Below, one piece after another: positions 1 to 5,557 of a stretch of DNA of 9,267 bases. A program made the translations under genes and the position numbers. Origin of the DNA: an uncultured Bacilli bacterium (GTDB lineage: Bacteria > Bacillota_I > Bacilli_A > RF39 > UBA660). The stretch spans positions 1 through 9,267 of the forward strand of contig CANRMU010000030.1 in assembly GCA_947631895.1 (NCBI GenBank), written 5' to 3'. The notes under the pieces were generated by a model. It made no database searches. It worked only from the letters and a program-made list of their open reading frames with translations, and was not told the DNA's origin. How positions within the stretch are numbered: position 1 is the stretch's first letter; each line of letters begins with the position of its first letter.

Positions 1-443
1 ATCAATTTGAAAAGCAAGAAATGGTTGTTTTATGTAAAAAAGAAGATTCTGAAGAATGGTATAATAAAATGTGGAACTATTCAGTTGAAATATTTAGAAG
101 TTTAAATATTCCGGTTCGTAAATTAGTTTGTTGTTCTGGGGATTTAGCTGATTTAAAATATCGTTCTTGTGATATTGAAGCTTGGAGTCCAAGACAAAAA
201 GCTTATTTTGAAGTTTGTTCTTGTTCTAATTTAACTGATGCTCAAGCAAGACGTTTAAAAATTCGTTATAAAAAAGAAAATGGTGAGAAAGAGTTTGTCC
301 ATACTTTAAACGACACGGTTATAGCACCTCCTAGAATGTTAATTGCTTTTCTAGAAAATAATTTACAAGAAGATGGAAGTGTTATAATTCCTAAAGTCTT
401 ACAACCTTATATGGGTGGAAAAGAAAAGCTCGAAAAGAAATAA
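1..443 (+). CDS. serS: Seryl-tRNA synthetase, C-terminal part (gene runs off the left edge)
   Basis: This is the 3' end of a class II aminoacyl-tRNA synthetase that charges tRNA-Ser with serine in the cytoplasm. The open frame continues to the window edge: the codons from base 3 read QFEKQEM, matching the HQFEKxE segment that follows motif 2 in SerRS, so the ATG at 21 is internal and not the start. Further on, the segment around DIEAWSPRQKAYFEVCSCSN (bases 168-230) corresponds to the SerRS region with the conserved E and the SSCSN-like stretch that forms the serine pocket. Bases 306-360 encode class II motif 3 (LNDTVIAPPR), whose arginine binds ATP. The end, with GSVIIPKVLQPYMGG, is the normal SerRS C-terminus. 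The N-terminal tRNA-binding coiled coil and motif 1 must lie upstream of the window. The gene ends in TAA, which overlaps a terminator hairpin. Identification is firm; only the upstream extent is unseen. Confidence 0.96.
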   Translation, partial: QFEKQEMVVLCKKEDSEEWYNKMWNYSVEIFRSLNIPVRKLVCCSGDLADLKYRSCDIEAWSPRQKAYFEVCSCSNLTDAQARRLKIRYKKENGEKEFVHTLNDTVIAPPRMLIAFLENNLQEDGSVIIPKVLQPYMGGKEKLEKK

Positions 444-486
444 AAGTATCTGTGGCAATAAAAAGACCACAGATACTTTTATTATT
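442..486 (+). terminator. Intrinsic terminator of serS
   Basis: A perfect 14-bp stem is formed by bases 442-455 (AAAAGTATCTGTGG) and 467-480, with an 11-base loop, ending in a TTTTATTATTT tract. The left arm starts at the second base of the serS stop codon. Because the A-rich arm also gives a T-tract on the other strand, it could stop transcription in both directions, but no minus-strand gene faces it here. Confidence 0.9.
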
Positions 487-549
487 TATATTATAAATTT
501 TGCTATGTTCAATAATTTATGAAAAAATTGTGAAAAAATTAAAATAGTA

Positions 550-577
550 TTTATTATTAAAAAAAATATGTTATAAT
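550..577 (+). promoter_or_regulatory. Promoter of the acidic lipoprotein gene (extended -10)
   Basis: A perfect TATAAT lies at 572-577, preceded by TG one base upstream (569-570), giving the TGnTATAAT extended -10. The -35 position holds only a poor match (TTTATT near 550-555, 16-base spacer). The predicted start of transcription is near 584, giving a leader of about 25 bases with an AGAAGGA ribosome binding site before ATG 608. The remaining stretch between the serS terminator and this promoter holds no gene, only two copies of TGAAAAAATT 11 bases apart (520-529 and 531-540). Confidence 0.7.
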
Positions 578-607
578 GTTATTAATAAAAATAGAAAGAA
601 GGAAATT

Positions 608-1390
608 ATGAAAAAGAATTTTAAATTTTTAATTGGGCTACTTGTAGGTTGTATGTTATTTACTGGATGTGGTAAAAGTACTGATGGTGTTGATAAACGT
701 ATTAATTTGAAGGCCCCAGATGGAGTTAAAGTTGAGACTTATTATAGTGAAGATAAATCAAGTTTAATTGTTAAATTAAGTAATGAAACATCATCAGATA
801 TTAATGTTTTAGATGTTGTTGCGACATATCCTGGTAATGGTGATATCTTAGATGAAGATGAAAAAATTGTTAAAAATATTGATGCAAATAGTTATACTTA
901 TGTTTCACTTTTATTACCAATTGATGAAGATTTCAATTCTTATATTCCTAATAAGATTGATTTAAATATTTTAACTGAAAGTGAAAGTATTGATGATGCC
1001 GGTGATACTTCCATGTATAAAGATTTTGTTAAATTAGATTACAAAGTTGAAAATGATGAAGTTAATATTAATTTAACTAATGATACTGGTAAAATATTAG
1101 GTTCTATTGAGGGTGTAGTAATATATTTTAAAGATGGTAAACCTATTGCTGCTGATGATTTATATGCCCTAGATGTTGATGATAATGTTGATTTAACAAG
1201 AGATATATTATCATATGATGATACTGATGAAGTTACTTATATTGATTATGATAATGTCGAAGTTTATTTAACTAATATTATTGATGATTATATTGAATCT
1301 GAAGATGAAATTATTAATGAAGAAGCTCCAGAAGATAATGGATATATTGAAGAAGATGTTGACGAAGACATTGATGAAGAATGGGATTAG
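608..1390 (+). CDS. Secreted lipoprotein of unknown function with acidic C-terminal tail
   Basis: I do not recognise a named family. The 260-aa product begins with a lipoprotein signal peptide: basic MKKNFK, a hydrophobic stretch at residues 7-17, and a lipobox FTGC with the lipidated cysteine at residue 21. It should therefore be anchored to the outer face of the membrane. Two beta-rich segments follow, residues about 38-125 and 135-225, each with alternating hydrophobic residues and phrases such as LIVKLSNET and VNINLTNDT. These resemble the extracellular Ig-like/FxLYD-type modules that occur in Gram-positive lipoproteins, but the match is only by eye. Residues 226-260 form a tail with 20 Asp/Glu in 35 positions and no Lys/Arg. 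The start is supported by AGAAGGA 5 bases upstream and by the signal peptide. It has its own promoter and terminator, so it is a single-gene unit. A role in cell-surface ligand or cation binding would be inference only. Confidence 0.85.
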   Translation: MKKNFKFLIGLLVGCMLFTGCGKSTDGVDKRINLKAPDGVKVETYYSEDKSSLIVKLSNETSSDINVLDVVATYPGNGDILDEDEKIVKNIDANSYTYVSLLLPIDEDFNSYIPNKIDLNILTESESIDDAGDTSMYKDFVKLDYKVENDEVNINLTNDTGKILGSIEGVVIYFKDGKPIAADDLYALDVDDNVDLTRDILSYDDTDEVTYIDYDNVEVYLTNIIDDYIESEDEIINEEAPEDNGYIEEDVDEDIDEEWD

Positions 1391-1420
1391 AATTAATAAG
1401 TATTTATTAATTCTTTTTTA
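1390..1420 (+). terminator. Intrinsic terminator of the acidic lipoprotein gene
   Basis: The arms GAATTAATAA (1390-1399) and TTATTAATTC (1404-1413) form a 10-bp, very A+T-rich stem with a 4-base loop, followed by TTTTTTA. The first stem base is the last base of the TAG stop codon. The stem has only two G-C pairs, so its strength is uncertain. The miaB promoter starts almost immediately after it. Confidence 0.65.
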
Positions 1421-1431
1421 TTTGATATAAT
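1403..1431 (+). promoter_or_regulatory. Promoter of miaB (extended -10)
   Basis: TATAAT at 1426-1431 is preceded by TGA, giving a TGnTATAAT extended -10 just like the preceding gene. The -35 position (about 1403-1408, TTTATT) is weak and lies inside the right arm of the upstream terminator. Transcription should start near 1438, leaving a leader of about 20 bases that contains the AAAAAGGA ribosome binding site (1441-1448). Confidence 0.7.
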
Positions 1432-1457
1432 ACTTGGGTAAAAAAGGAATGATTTAG

Positions 1458-2858
1458 ATGAATGTACCAGATTTAAAGAAAGCTAAAATTAGAACTAATA
1501 AACCAAGCTTATATAAAGATGTTTTAAAAATTAATAGTGATATTTTTAAAGGTCAAAAATATTTTTTAAAAACTTATGGTTGTCAAATGAATGTTCATGA
1601 TTCTGAACAAATAAGAGCTATTTTAGAAAATTTAGGTTTAGAAGAAACCGAAATTATGGAAGAAGCAAGAGTTATTGTTTTAAATACCTGTGCTATTAGA
1701 GAAAATGCTCATGATAAAGTATTTGGTTATTTAGGAAGAATTAAACATTTAAAAAAAGAACATCCTGATATCATTGTGGCTTTGGGTGGTTGTATGAGTC
1801 AAGAAGAGAGTGTTGTAAATGAAATAATAAAAAGACATCCTTATATTAATATTGTTTTTGGAACTCATAATATCCATGAATTAGGTAATTTAATATTAAA
1901 TAATCATAAAGACCAAGATATTGAAGTTTATAGCGAAGAAGGTTGTGTCTATGAAGGAATGGATTATCAACGTGATTCTAAGATAACAGCTTGGGTTAAT
2001 ATTATGTATGGTTGTGATAAATTTTGTACTTATTGTATAGTGCCTTATACAAGAGGTAAAGAACGTAGTCGTAAAATGGAAGAAATTATTAAAGAAGTTA
2101 ATTTATTAAAAGAAGAGGGTTATCAAGAAGTTACTTTATTAGGACAAAATGTTAATGCTTATGGAAATGATTTAAATTTAAATTATAATTTTGCGACCCT
2201 TTTAGAGGAAGTTGCTAAAACTAATATTCCTAGAATTCGTTTTGTTACATCTCATCCTTGGAATTTTACTTCCGAAATGATTGATATTATTAGTAAATAT
2301 GATAATATTATGCCTTATATTCATTTACCACTTCAAAGTGGAAGTAATCGAATATTAAAATTAATGGGTAGAAGATATACTAAAGAAGAATATTTAGATT
2401 TAGTTTCTAAATTAAAAAGTAAAATTAAAGATGTTATGATTACTACTGATATTATAGTTGGTTTTCCTAATGAAACTGAACAAGATTTTCAAGATACTTT
2501 AGATGTTGTTAATAAAGTTAAATATGATGGTGCCTATACTTTTATTTATAGTCCAAGAGAGGGTACTCCAGCTAGTAAAATGCCAGATAATGTAACTTTA
2601 GAAGAAAAAGAAAAACGTCTACAACGTTTAAATGAAATTATTAATCAATATTCTAAAGAGAGTAATGAAAGATTAATTGGTAAAGTAGAAGAAGTTTTAA
2701 TTTTAGGTGAAAGTGAAAAAGATTTAAATAAAGTATATGGTTATACTAAAGGTATGAAATTAGTTAATGTAGAAGCTAAAAAAGATGTAATTGGAAAAAC
2801 TATTAATGTTTTAATTACTGATGCTAAAAGCTTTAGTCTTGATGGCAAGGAAAATTAA
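1458..2858 (+). CDS. miaB: tRNA-2-methylthio-N6-dimethylallyladenosine synthase MiaB
   Basis: MiaB is a radical SAM enzyme that adds a methylthio group to C2 of N6-isopentenyladenosine at position 37 of tRNAs reading UNN codons. The 466-aa length fits the family, with a short N-terminal extension typical of Bacilli forms. The N-terminal MTTase domain (residues about 34-150) carries the three auxiliary-cluster cysteines C42 (TYGCQMN), C78 (LNTCAIR) and C112 (LGGCM). The radical SAM core (about 175-390) has the CxxxCxxC triad C186, C190, C193 in YGCDKFCTYC. The phrases LLGQNVNAYG, TSHPW and HLPLQSGSN are characteristic of MiaB rather than the related MtaB or RimO. A C-terminal TRAM RNA-binding domain covers about 400-462. 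All catalytic cysteines are present, so the enzyme should be active. A good ribosome binding site precedes ATG. It appears to be transcribed alone and is convergent with prsA. The prenyltransferase MiaA, which makes its substrate, is not in this window. Confidence 0.97.
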   Translation: MNVPDLKKAKIRTNKPSLYKDVLKINSDIFKGQKYFLKTYGCQMNVHDSEQIRAILENLGLEETEIMEEARVIVLNTCAIRENAHDKVFGYLGRIKHLKKEHPDIIVALGGCMSQEESVVNEIIKRHPYINIVFGTHNIHELGNLILNNHKDQDIEVYSEEGCVYEGMDYQRDSKITAWVNIMYGCDKFCTYCIVPYTRGKERSRKMEEIIKEVNLLKEEGYQEVTLLGQNVNAYGNDLNLNYNFATLLEEVAKTNIPRIRFVTSHPWNFTSEMIDIISKYDNIMPYIHLPLQSGSNRILKLMGRRYTKEEYLDLVSKLKSKIKDVMITTDIIVGFPNETEQDFQDTLDVVNKVKYDGAYTFIYSPREGTPASKMPDNVTLEEKEKRLQRLNEIINQYSKESNERLIGKVEEVLILGESEKDLNKVYGYTKGMKLVNVEAKKDVIGKTINVLITDAKSFSLDGKEN

Positions 2859-2881
2859 AAAGACCAAAATCTGGTCTTTTT
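2857..2881. terminator. Shared bidirectional terminator between miaB and prsA
   Basis: The core stem AGACCA (2861-2866) / TGGTCT (2872-2877) extends through A-T pairs to AAAAAGACCA / TGGTCTTTTT, with a 5-base loop. The T-rich right side serves the plus strand; read on the minus strand, the run from 2861 back to 2850 gives TTTTTAATTTT. The hairpin overlaps the miaB stop (2856-2858) and the prsA stop (2880-2882), so both convergent genes end in the same element. Confidence 0.9.
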
Positions 2882-3896
2882 ATTCTACTTCAACAGTTTG
2901 TTCACTTTGTTTAGCCGAAGCAATTGAATTAGCAATATAGTTAGAATATTTTTCTTTTAAATCAGAATCTTGAATATCCATTCCATATTTTTTTCTTAAT
3001 TCTTCCATAGCAGTTATACTCATAGTTGCATCATTATCAAGTTTTTCTTGACCTAGTTTTTCTAATATTTCATCTTTAACTTCTTCTAAGGCCTTTTTTT
3101 CAGCTGTACTTTCTTTAAAGATTACATGATAGCCTAACTCTGTTGTAATTAATTCAGTAGAATATGTTCCATCTTCTAAATTTCTAGCTGCCTTAAGTAA
3201 TTCATCATAACTACTTGATAAAGTATCAGTATTAATAGCTCCTAAGCTTCCACCATTATCTTTAGTAGCTTCATCTTCAGAATATTCTTTAGCAAGTTCT
3301 TTAAAAGTATCTAACTTATTTTCAGCTTTATTTAACTTATCAATAATTTCATTAATTTTATTTTTAGCATCATTTTCTAATTTTTCTTTATCTTCACTTG
3401 AAGTATCATCTGTAACATTAGTCTTAATTAAGATATGATCTACTGTAACATCACCATAAATATTTTTATCATAATAAGTTTGTATTTCTTTATCAGAAAC
3501 TTTAGTTTTAGCATAATTTAAAATAGCTTTTTGTTGTAAATTATTAATATAAACATAATTAGTATAATTATCTACTGAACCAAAGTAAGAAACAATTTGA
3601 TCTTCACCATAAGTATCTTTCATAGATTTAACTGTTGTTTTAGCATTTTCCATTTCCATTTCCATATCATCTGGTAATTCTTTTTCTAAAATTTGTTTAT
3701 CCACTAATTGAATAAAAGCATCTAAAGCATATTGTTCTTTCATTTTATTATATAAATCATTTGCTGAAAGACTAATACTTTCATCACTAAATGTAGCAAC
3801 TGCTTGGCTACCATCAGATAAAGTAGGAATTTCCTTTCCACATCCACATAATAATAAGGTACTTAACCCTATAATAAATATTTTTTTCTTATTCAT
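2880..3896 (-). CDS. prsA: PrsA-like foldase lipoprotein (parvulin-type peptidyl-prolyl isomerase)
   Basis: This 338-aa lipoprotein should help secreted proteins fold on the outer face of the membrane by cis-trans isomerising prolyl bonds and acting as a chaperone. The signal peptide (MNKKK plus a hydrophobic run) ends in a lipobox LCGC, with the lipidated cysteine at residue 19. Residues about 35-148 form the N-terminal half of the SurA/PrsA-like chaperone region. The parvulin rotamase domain spans about 151-263, with VTVDHILIKT at its first strand, FKELAKEYSEDEATKDNGGSLGA in the middle (210-220 holds the NGGSLG turn) and GYHVIFKES at its last strand. The C-terminal helices (265-330) complete the chaperone cradle. 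An AGAAGGAT ribosome binding site lies 4 bases before ATG. Domain identity is secure. The symbol prsA is by analogy, since related parvulin lipoproteins exist. Confidence 0.9.
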   Translation of the reverse strand: MNKKKIFIIGLSTLLLCGCGKEIPTLSDGSQAVATFSDESISLSANDLYNKMKEQYALDAFIQLVDKQILEKELPDDMEMEMENAKTTVKSMKDTYGEDQIVSYFGSVDNYTNYVYINNLQQKAILNYAKTKVSDKEIQTYYDKNIYGDVTVDHILIKTNVTDDTSSEDKEKLENDAKNKINEIIDKLNKAENKLDTFKELAKEYSEDEATKDNGGSLGAINTDTLSSSYDELLKAARNLEDGTYSTELITTELGYHVIFKESTAEKKALEEVKDEILEKLGQEKLDNDATMSITAMEELRKKYGMDIQDSDLKEKYSNYIANSIASAKQSEQTVEVE

Positions 3897-3926
3897 TAAT
3901 ATCCTTCTTTCTTTAAAACCAATGTT

Positions 3927-3956
3927 ATTATATCACGTCTTTTACTTAATAGTAAA
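3927..3956 (-). promoter_or_regulatory. Promoter of prsA with an inverted repeat over the -35
   Basis: On the minus strand, TATAAT (bases 3932-3927) is preceded by TGA, giving an extended -10. TTTACT (3956-3951) sits 18 bases upstream as a moderate -35. The -35 is one arm of an inverted repeat TTTACT-TAAT-AGTAAA (3941-3956 on the plus strand), a possible operator. The leader to the prsA start is about 25 bases. Confidence 0.65.
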
Positions 3957-3980
3957 TGAAAATAACTTTTTAAAAAGACG

Positions 3981-4008
3981 AACCAATGAAAAAATTTACC
4001 ATACAATA
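3981..4008 (+). promoter_or_regulatory. Putative sporulation (SigK/SigE-type) promoter for the two tiny peptide genes
   Basis: CATACAATA at 4000-4008 matches the Bacillus SigK -10 consensus CATAnnnTA exactly, and its first eight bases also match the SigE -10 CATACAnT. AACC at 3981-3984 fits the short SigK -35 (mACm), with a 15-base spacer, slightly shorter than usual. There is no SigE-like ATATT -35 and no acceptable housekeeping -35 at the right distance. The site starts transcription about 25 bases before the first tiny gene, which belongs to a spore-associated family, so function and site agree. Confidence 0.55.
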
Positions 4009-4040
4009 TAAATGAAAAGACAAATAAAGGAGGGAGTATC

Positions 4041-4130
4041 ATGTACAACTGTGAAAGTAATGGACTTGGACCAGCAATAATACTAGTATTATTCATCTTA
4101 TTAGTGTTGATTGTTGGAGCATTCATTTAG
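4041..4130 (+). CDS. Tiny YjcZ-type sporulation membrane peptide, copy 1 (29 aa)
   Basis: The product is 29 residues: a short polar start, MYNCESNGLG, then a single hydrophobic span, PAIILVLFILLVLIVGAFI, that fills the rest. This layout and the phrase ALIVVLFILLIIVGA define the tiny transmembrane peptides named YjcZ-family sporulation proteins in Bacillaceae, and the core IILVLFILL fits well. In that family the peptides are made in the mother cell and associate with the spore; molecular function is unknown. The gene is real rather than chance: AAAGGAGGG (4026-4034) is a near-perfect ribosome binding site 6 bases before ATG, a second homologous gene follows after 22 bases with an equally strong site, and a terminator closes the pair. 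It falls below usual gene-length cut-offs and would be missed by most gene callers. Confidence 0.85.
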   Translation: MYNCESNGLGPAIILVLFILLVLIVGAFI

Positions 4131-4152
4131 TCTTTAATGAAGGAGGTGCCTT

Positions 4153-4275
4153 ATGAGTTGTTGCAAACAAGGACAAAATACTGGATGTGGATGTAATAAT
4201 AACAACATTAGTGCATTCATTATTTTGGTTCTATTTATATTACTTGCAATTATTCTTGGTGGCTTAATATTCTAA
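4153..4275 (+). CDS. Tiny YjcZ-type sporulation membrane peptide, copy 2 (40 aa, Cys/Asn-rich head)
   Basis: The 40-residue product has a polar head with four cysteines (C3, C4, C12, C14) and a run of four asparagines. One membrane span follows, AFIILVLFILLAIILGGLIF, sharing IILVLFILL with the upstream peptide. It is therefore a tandem paralogue of the YjcZ tiny transmembrane family whose head has diverged. AAGGAGGTG (4140-4148) is complementary to the 16S rRNA tail and sits just before ATG. The gene begins 22 bases after its neighbour and very probably shares its mRNA, promoter and terminator. The CC and CGC clusters could form disulfides or bind metal in the spore envelope, which is inference. 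The tail after the membrane span is absent, so the C-terminus must lie at the membrane. Confidence 0.85.
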   Translation: MSCCKQGQNTGCGCNNNNISAFIILVLFILLAIILGGLIF

Positions 4276-4280
4276 TATAA

Positions 4281-4304
4281 GGGAAGGGTATACCTTCTTT
4301 TTTT
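4281..4304 (+). terminator. Intrinsic terminator of the tiny peptide operon
   Basis: GAAGG (4283-4287) pairs with CCTTC (4293-4297) around a GTATA loop. The stem can be lengthened by G-U pairs from the preceding GG to the TTTTTTT tract at 4298-4304. It starts 7 bases after the stop codon of the second tiny gene. Confidence 0.75.
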
Positions 4305-4312
4305 CTTAAAAT

Positions 4313-4335
4313 TAAAAAAAGTTCCTAAGAACTTT
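4313..4335 (-). terminator. Intrinsic terminator of the membrane-anchored EF-hand-like protein gene
   Basis: Bases 4318-4324 (AAAGTTC) and 4329-4335 (GAACTTT) form a 7-bp stem with a 4-base loop. Read on the minus strand, the stem is followed by TTTTTTTAATTTT. The hairpin includes two bases of the TAA stop codon (4336-4334). It stands back to back with the plus-strand terminator, so this convergent junction uses two separate hairpins. Confidence 0.85.
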
Positions 4336-5455
4336 AATAAGTATAAATAGTATATGGATTATCTTTTGTACCATTACCATCTTTATATAAAACATCATCA
4401 GGTAAGGTAATTACATATCTTATATATTTTTTACTACTAGCATAATCTAAATTTAATTCTCCACTTTGATTAGCATAATAAACTTTAGAAGAATTAACAT
4501 TTGTCCCATTTAATAACCACCATTTATTTTTAGCAACTGTTAAATAATTATAATTAGAACAATTAGCCGATAAAGTTTCTTCACATAATTGATCTCTACT
4601 AGCATTTATAAAATCATAGACCGCTAGTAAACTAATTGGAACATTTGTCGTTTCTGCACAATCAATATATCCATCAAAATCAACATCACTTTCATTTCTT
4701 GTACTTTTACAAGCATCATGATTTACAATATAAGCTTTATAATCTTTAAAATCATTATTATAATAATTCATTAAAGTATCTTTAATTCTAGAAGAATCAA
4801 AATCATTTAAACCTTTATCACTTTCTAAATAATAATTATAACGATCATCATATACAACATAAGCATCATTTTTTTTATCACTAATAATATCAGCTAAAAT
4901 TAAATATAATTTATGATCTTCAATTTTAAATAATCGCCATGATTTATCCGCAAATTGAAAATAATTATTAACATAATCGCCTTTAAAACGATATATATCA
5001 TTTATTTTATATAAACCATCACCACTTTCCACAAGCTCTTCTTTATCAAATAAAGTATCTAAAAAAACTTTTGTTTCATAACGATCACAACTTAAAATAG
5101 GTCGATATCGATATTTATTTTGATTATAGGAAACTAAAATTTTCGCACTACAATTAGAATCACTACTAAGTTTTGAAAAATCTTTTAAATATTCTTCATT
5201 TATTAAACTCGTAGCGTCTATTTCATAGGTATTATCTTCTTCTGTTAAACTAATTTCTGAATGATTTTTTAAATAACTTTTTGAACTATCAACTAACATA
5301 TTTTCTATTTCTAAATAATCATAACGTTTAGAAACAATTGCTAAAATAATTAAACCTATAAGTGCTAAAAGAATAATAATAGAGATTGCTATTGTCCAAT
5401 ACTTTCTTTTGCGGTTACTAAAAAAGTCTAATAATTTTTCTTTAAAATTTTTCAT
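4334..5455 (-). CDS. Membrane-anchored extracellular protein with EF-hand-like loop and six cysteines, function unknown
   Basis: I do not recognise a named family. The 373-aa protein has a basic N-terminus (RKRK at 15-18), one transmembrane helix at about 20-41, and a large outer domain, giving a type II anchor. The stretch at about 84-126 (TSLINEEYLKDF, then C102 and C123 before YET) resembles the pilin/pseudopilin-like ectodomains of anchored proteins in gut Bacilli and Clostridia. Residues 155-190 (IYRFKGDYVNNYFQFADKSW) and the end GNGTKDNPYTI look like a second recurrent ectodomain; both similarities are from memory. Residues 257-268, DVDFDGYIDCAE, match the 12-residue EF-hand calcium loop at positions 1, 3, 5, 6, 8, 9 and 12. 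Six cysteines (102, 123, 249, 266, 291, 299), all outside the membrane, suggest three disulfides. The start at 5455 is chosen because AGGTGA and a promoter lie immediately upstream; an in-frame ATG at 5500 is upstream of the promoter. Divergent from the helicase gene. Confidence 0.8.
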   Translation of the reverse strand: MKNFKEKLLDFFSNRKRKYWTIAISIIILLALIGLIILAIVSKRYDYLEIENMLVDSSKSYLKNHSEISLTEEDNTYEIDATSLINEEYLKDFSKLSSDSNCSAKILVSYNQNKYRYRPILSCDRYETKVFLDTLFDKEELVESGDGLYKINDIYRFKGDYVNNYFQFADKSWRLFKIEDHKLYLILADIISDKKNDAYVVYDDRYNYYLESDKGLNDFDSSRIKDTLMNYYNNDFKDYKAYIVNHDACKSTRNESDVDFDGYIDCAETTNVPISLLAVYDFINASRDQLCEETLSANCSNYNYLTVAKNKWWLLNGTNVNSSKVYYANQSGELNLDYASSKKYIRYVITLPDDVLYKDGNGTKDNPYTIYTY

Positions 5456-5459
5456 TATC

Positions 5460-5465
5460 TCACCT
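5460..5465 (-). promoter_or_regulatory. Ribosome binding site that fixes the start of the membrane-anchored protein
   Basis: On the minus strand, AGGTGA (5465-5460) lies 4 bases before the ATG at 5455. The alternative in-frame ATG at 5500 has no such site and would put the coding region over the -10 and -35 of its own promoter. Confidence 0.75.
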
Positions 5466-5471
5466 AGTAAA

Positions 5472-5500
5472 ATAATATCAAACATACTAAAAAAAATCAA
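5472..5500 (-). promoter_or_regulatory. Promoter of the membrane-anchored protein gene
   Basis: Minus strand: TTGATT (5500-5495), a 17-base spacer, then TATTAT (5477-5472), preceded by TGA, giving an extended -10. Transcription would begin near 5465, so the leader is only about 10 bases. The -35 lies within the probable -35 region of the divergent helicase promoter. Confidence 0.7.
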
Positions 5501-5527
5501 TTTATTATCCCAAAGATAGTGTATAAT
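5501..5527 (+). promoter_or_regulatory. Probable promoter of the helicase gene
   Basis: TATAAT at 5522-5527 is a perfect -10, about 24 bases before the GAGGTGA ribosome binding site (5547-5553). The -35 is weak: TTTATT at 5501-5506 gives only a 15-base spacer. It is directly adjacent to the minus-strand promoter of the divergent gene, so the two may compete for polymerase or share a regulator. Confidence 0.5.
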
Positions 5528-5557
5528 AAGAATAACTAAATTTAATGAGGTGAAACA

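Noticed and set aside
21..443. ATG at 21 considered as the start of an independent 140-aa protein
   Set aside because: The frame is open to the window edge and the preceding codons encode the conserved SerRS QFEK segment, so this is an internal methionine of serS.
3896..4126. A 76-codon minus-strand open frame starting opposite the tiny peptide genes
   Set aside because: It lies antisense to the two tiny plus-strand genes, covers the prsA promoter and ribosome binding site, has no ribosome binding site of its own, and shows no family resemblance. The plus-strand frames with two strong ribosome binding sites explain the region.
5456..5500. A 15-residue N-terminal extension of the membrane-anchored protein from the ATG at 5500
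   Set aside because: It would place coding sequence over the gene's own -10 and -35, and it has no ribosome binding site, whereas ATG 5455 has AGGTGA just upstream and begins a normal basic-then-hydrophobic anchor.
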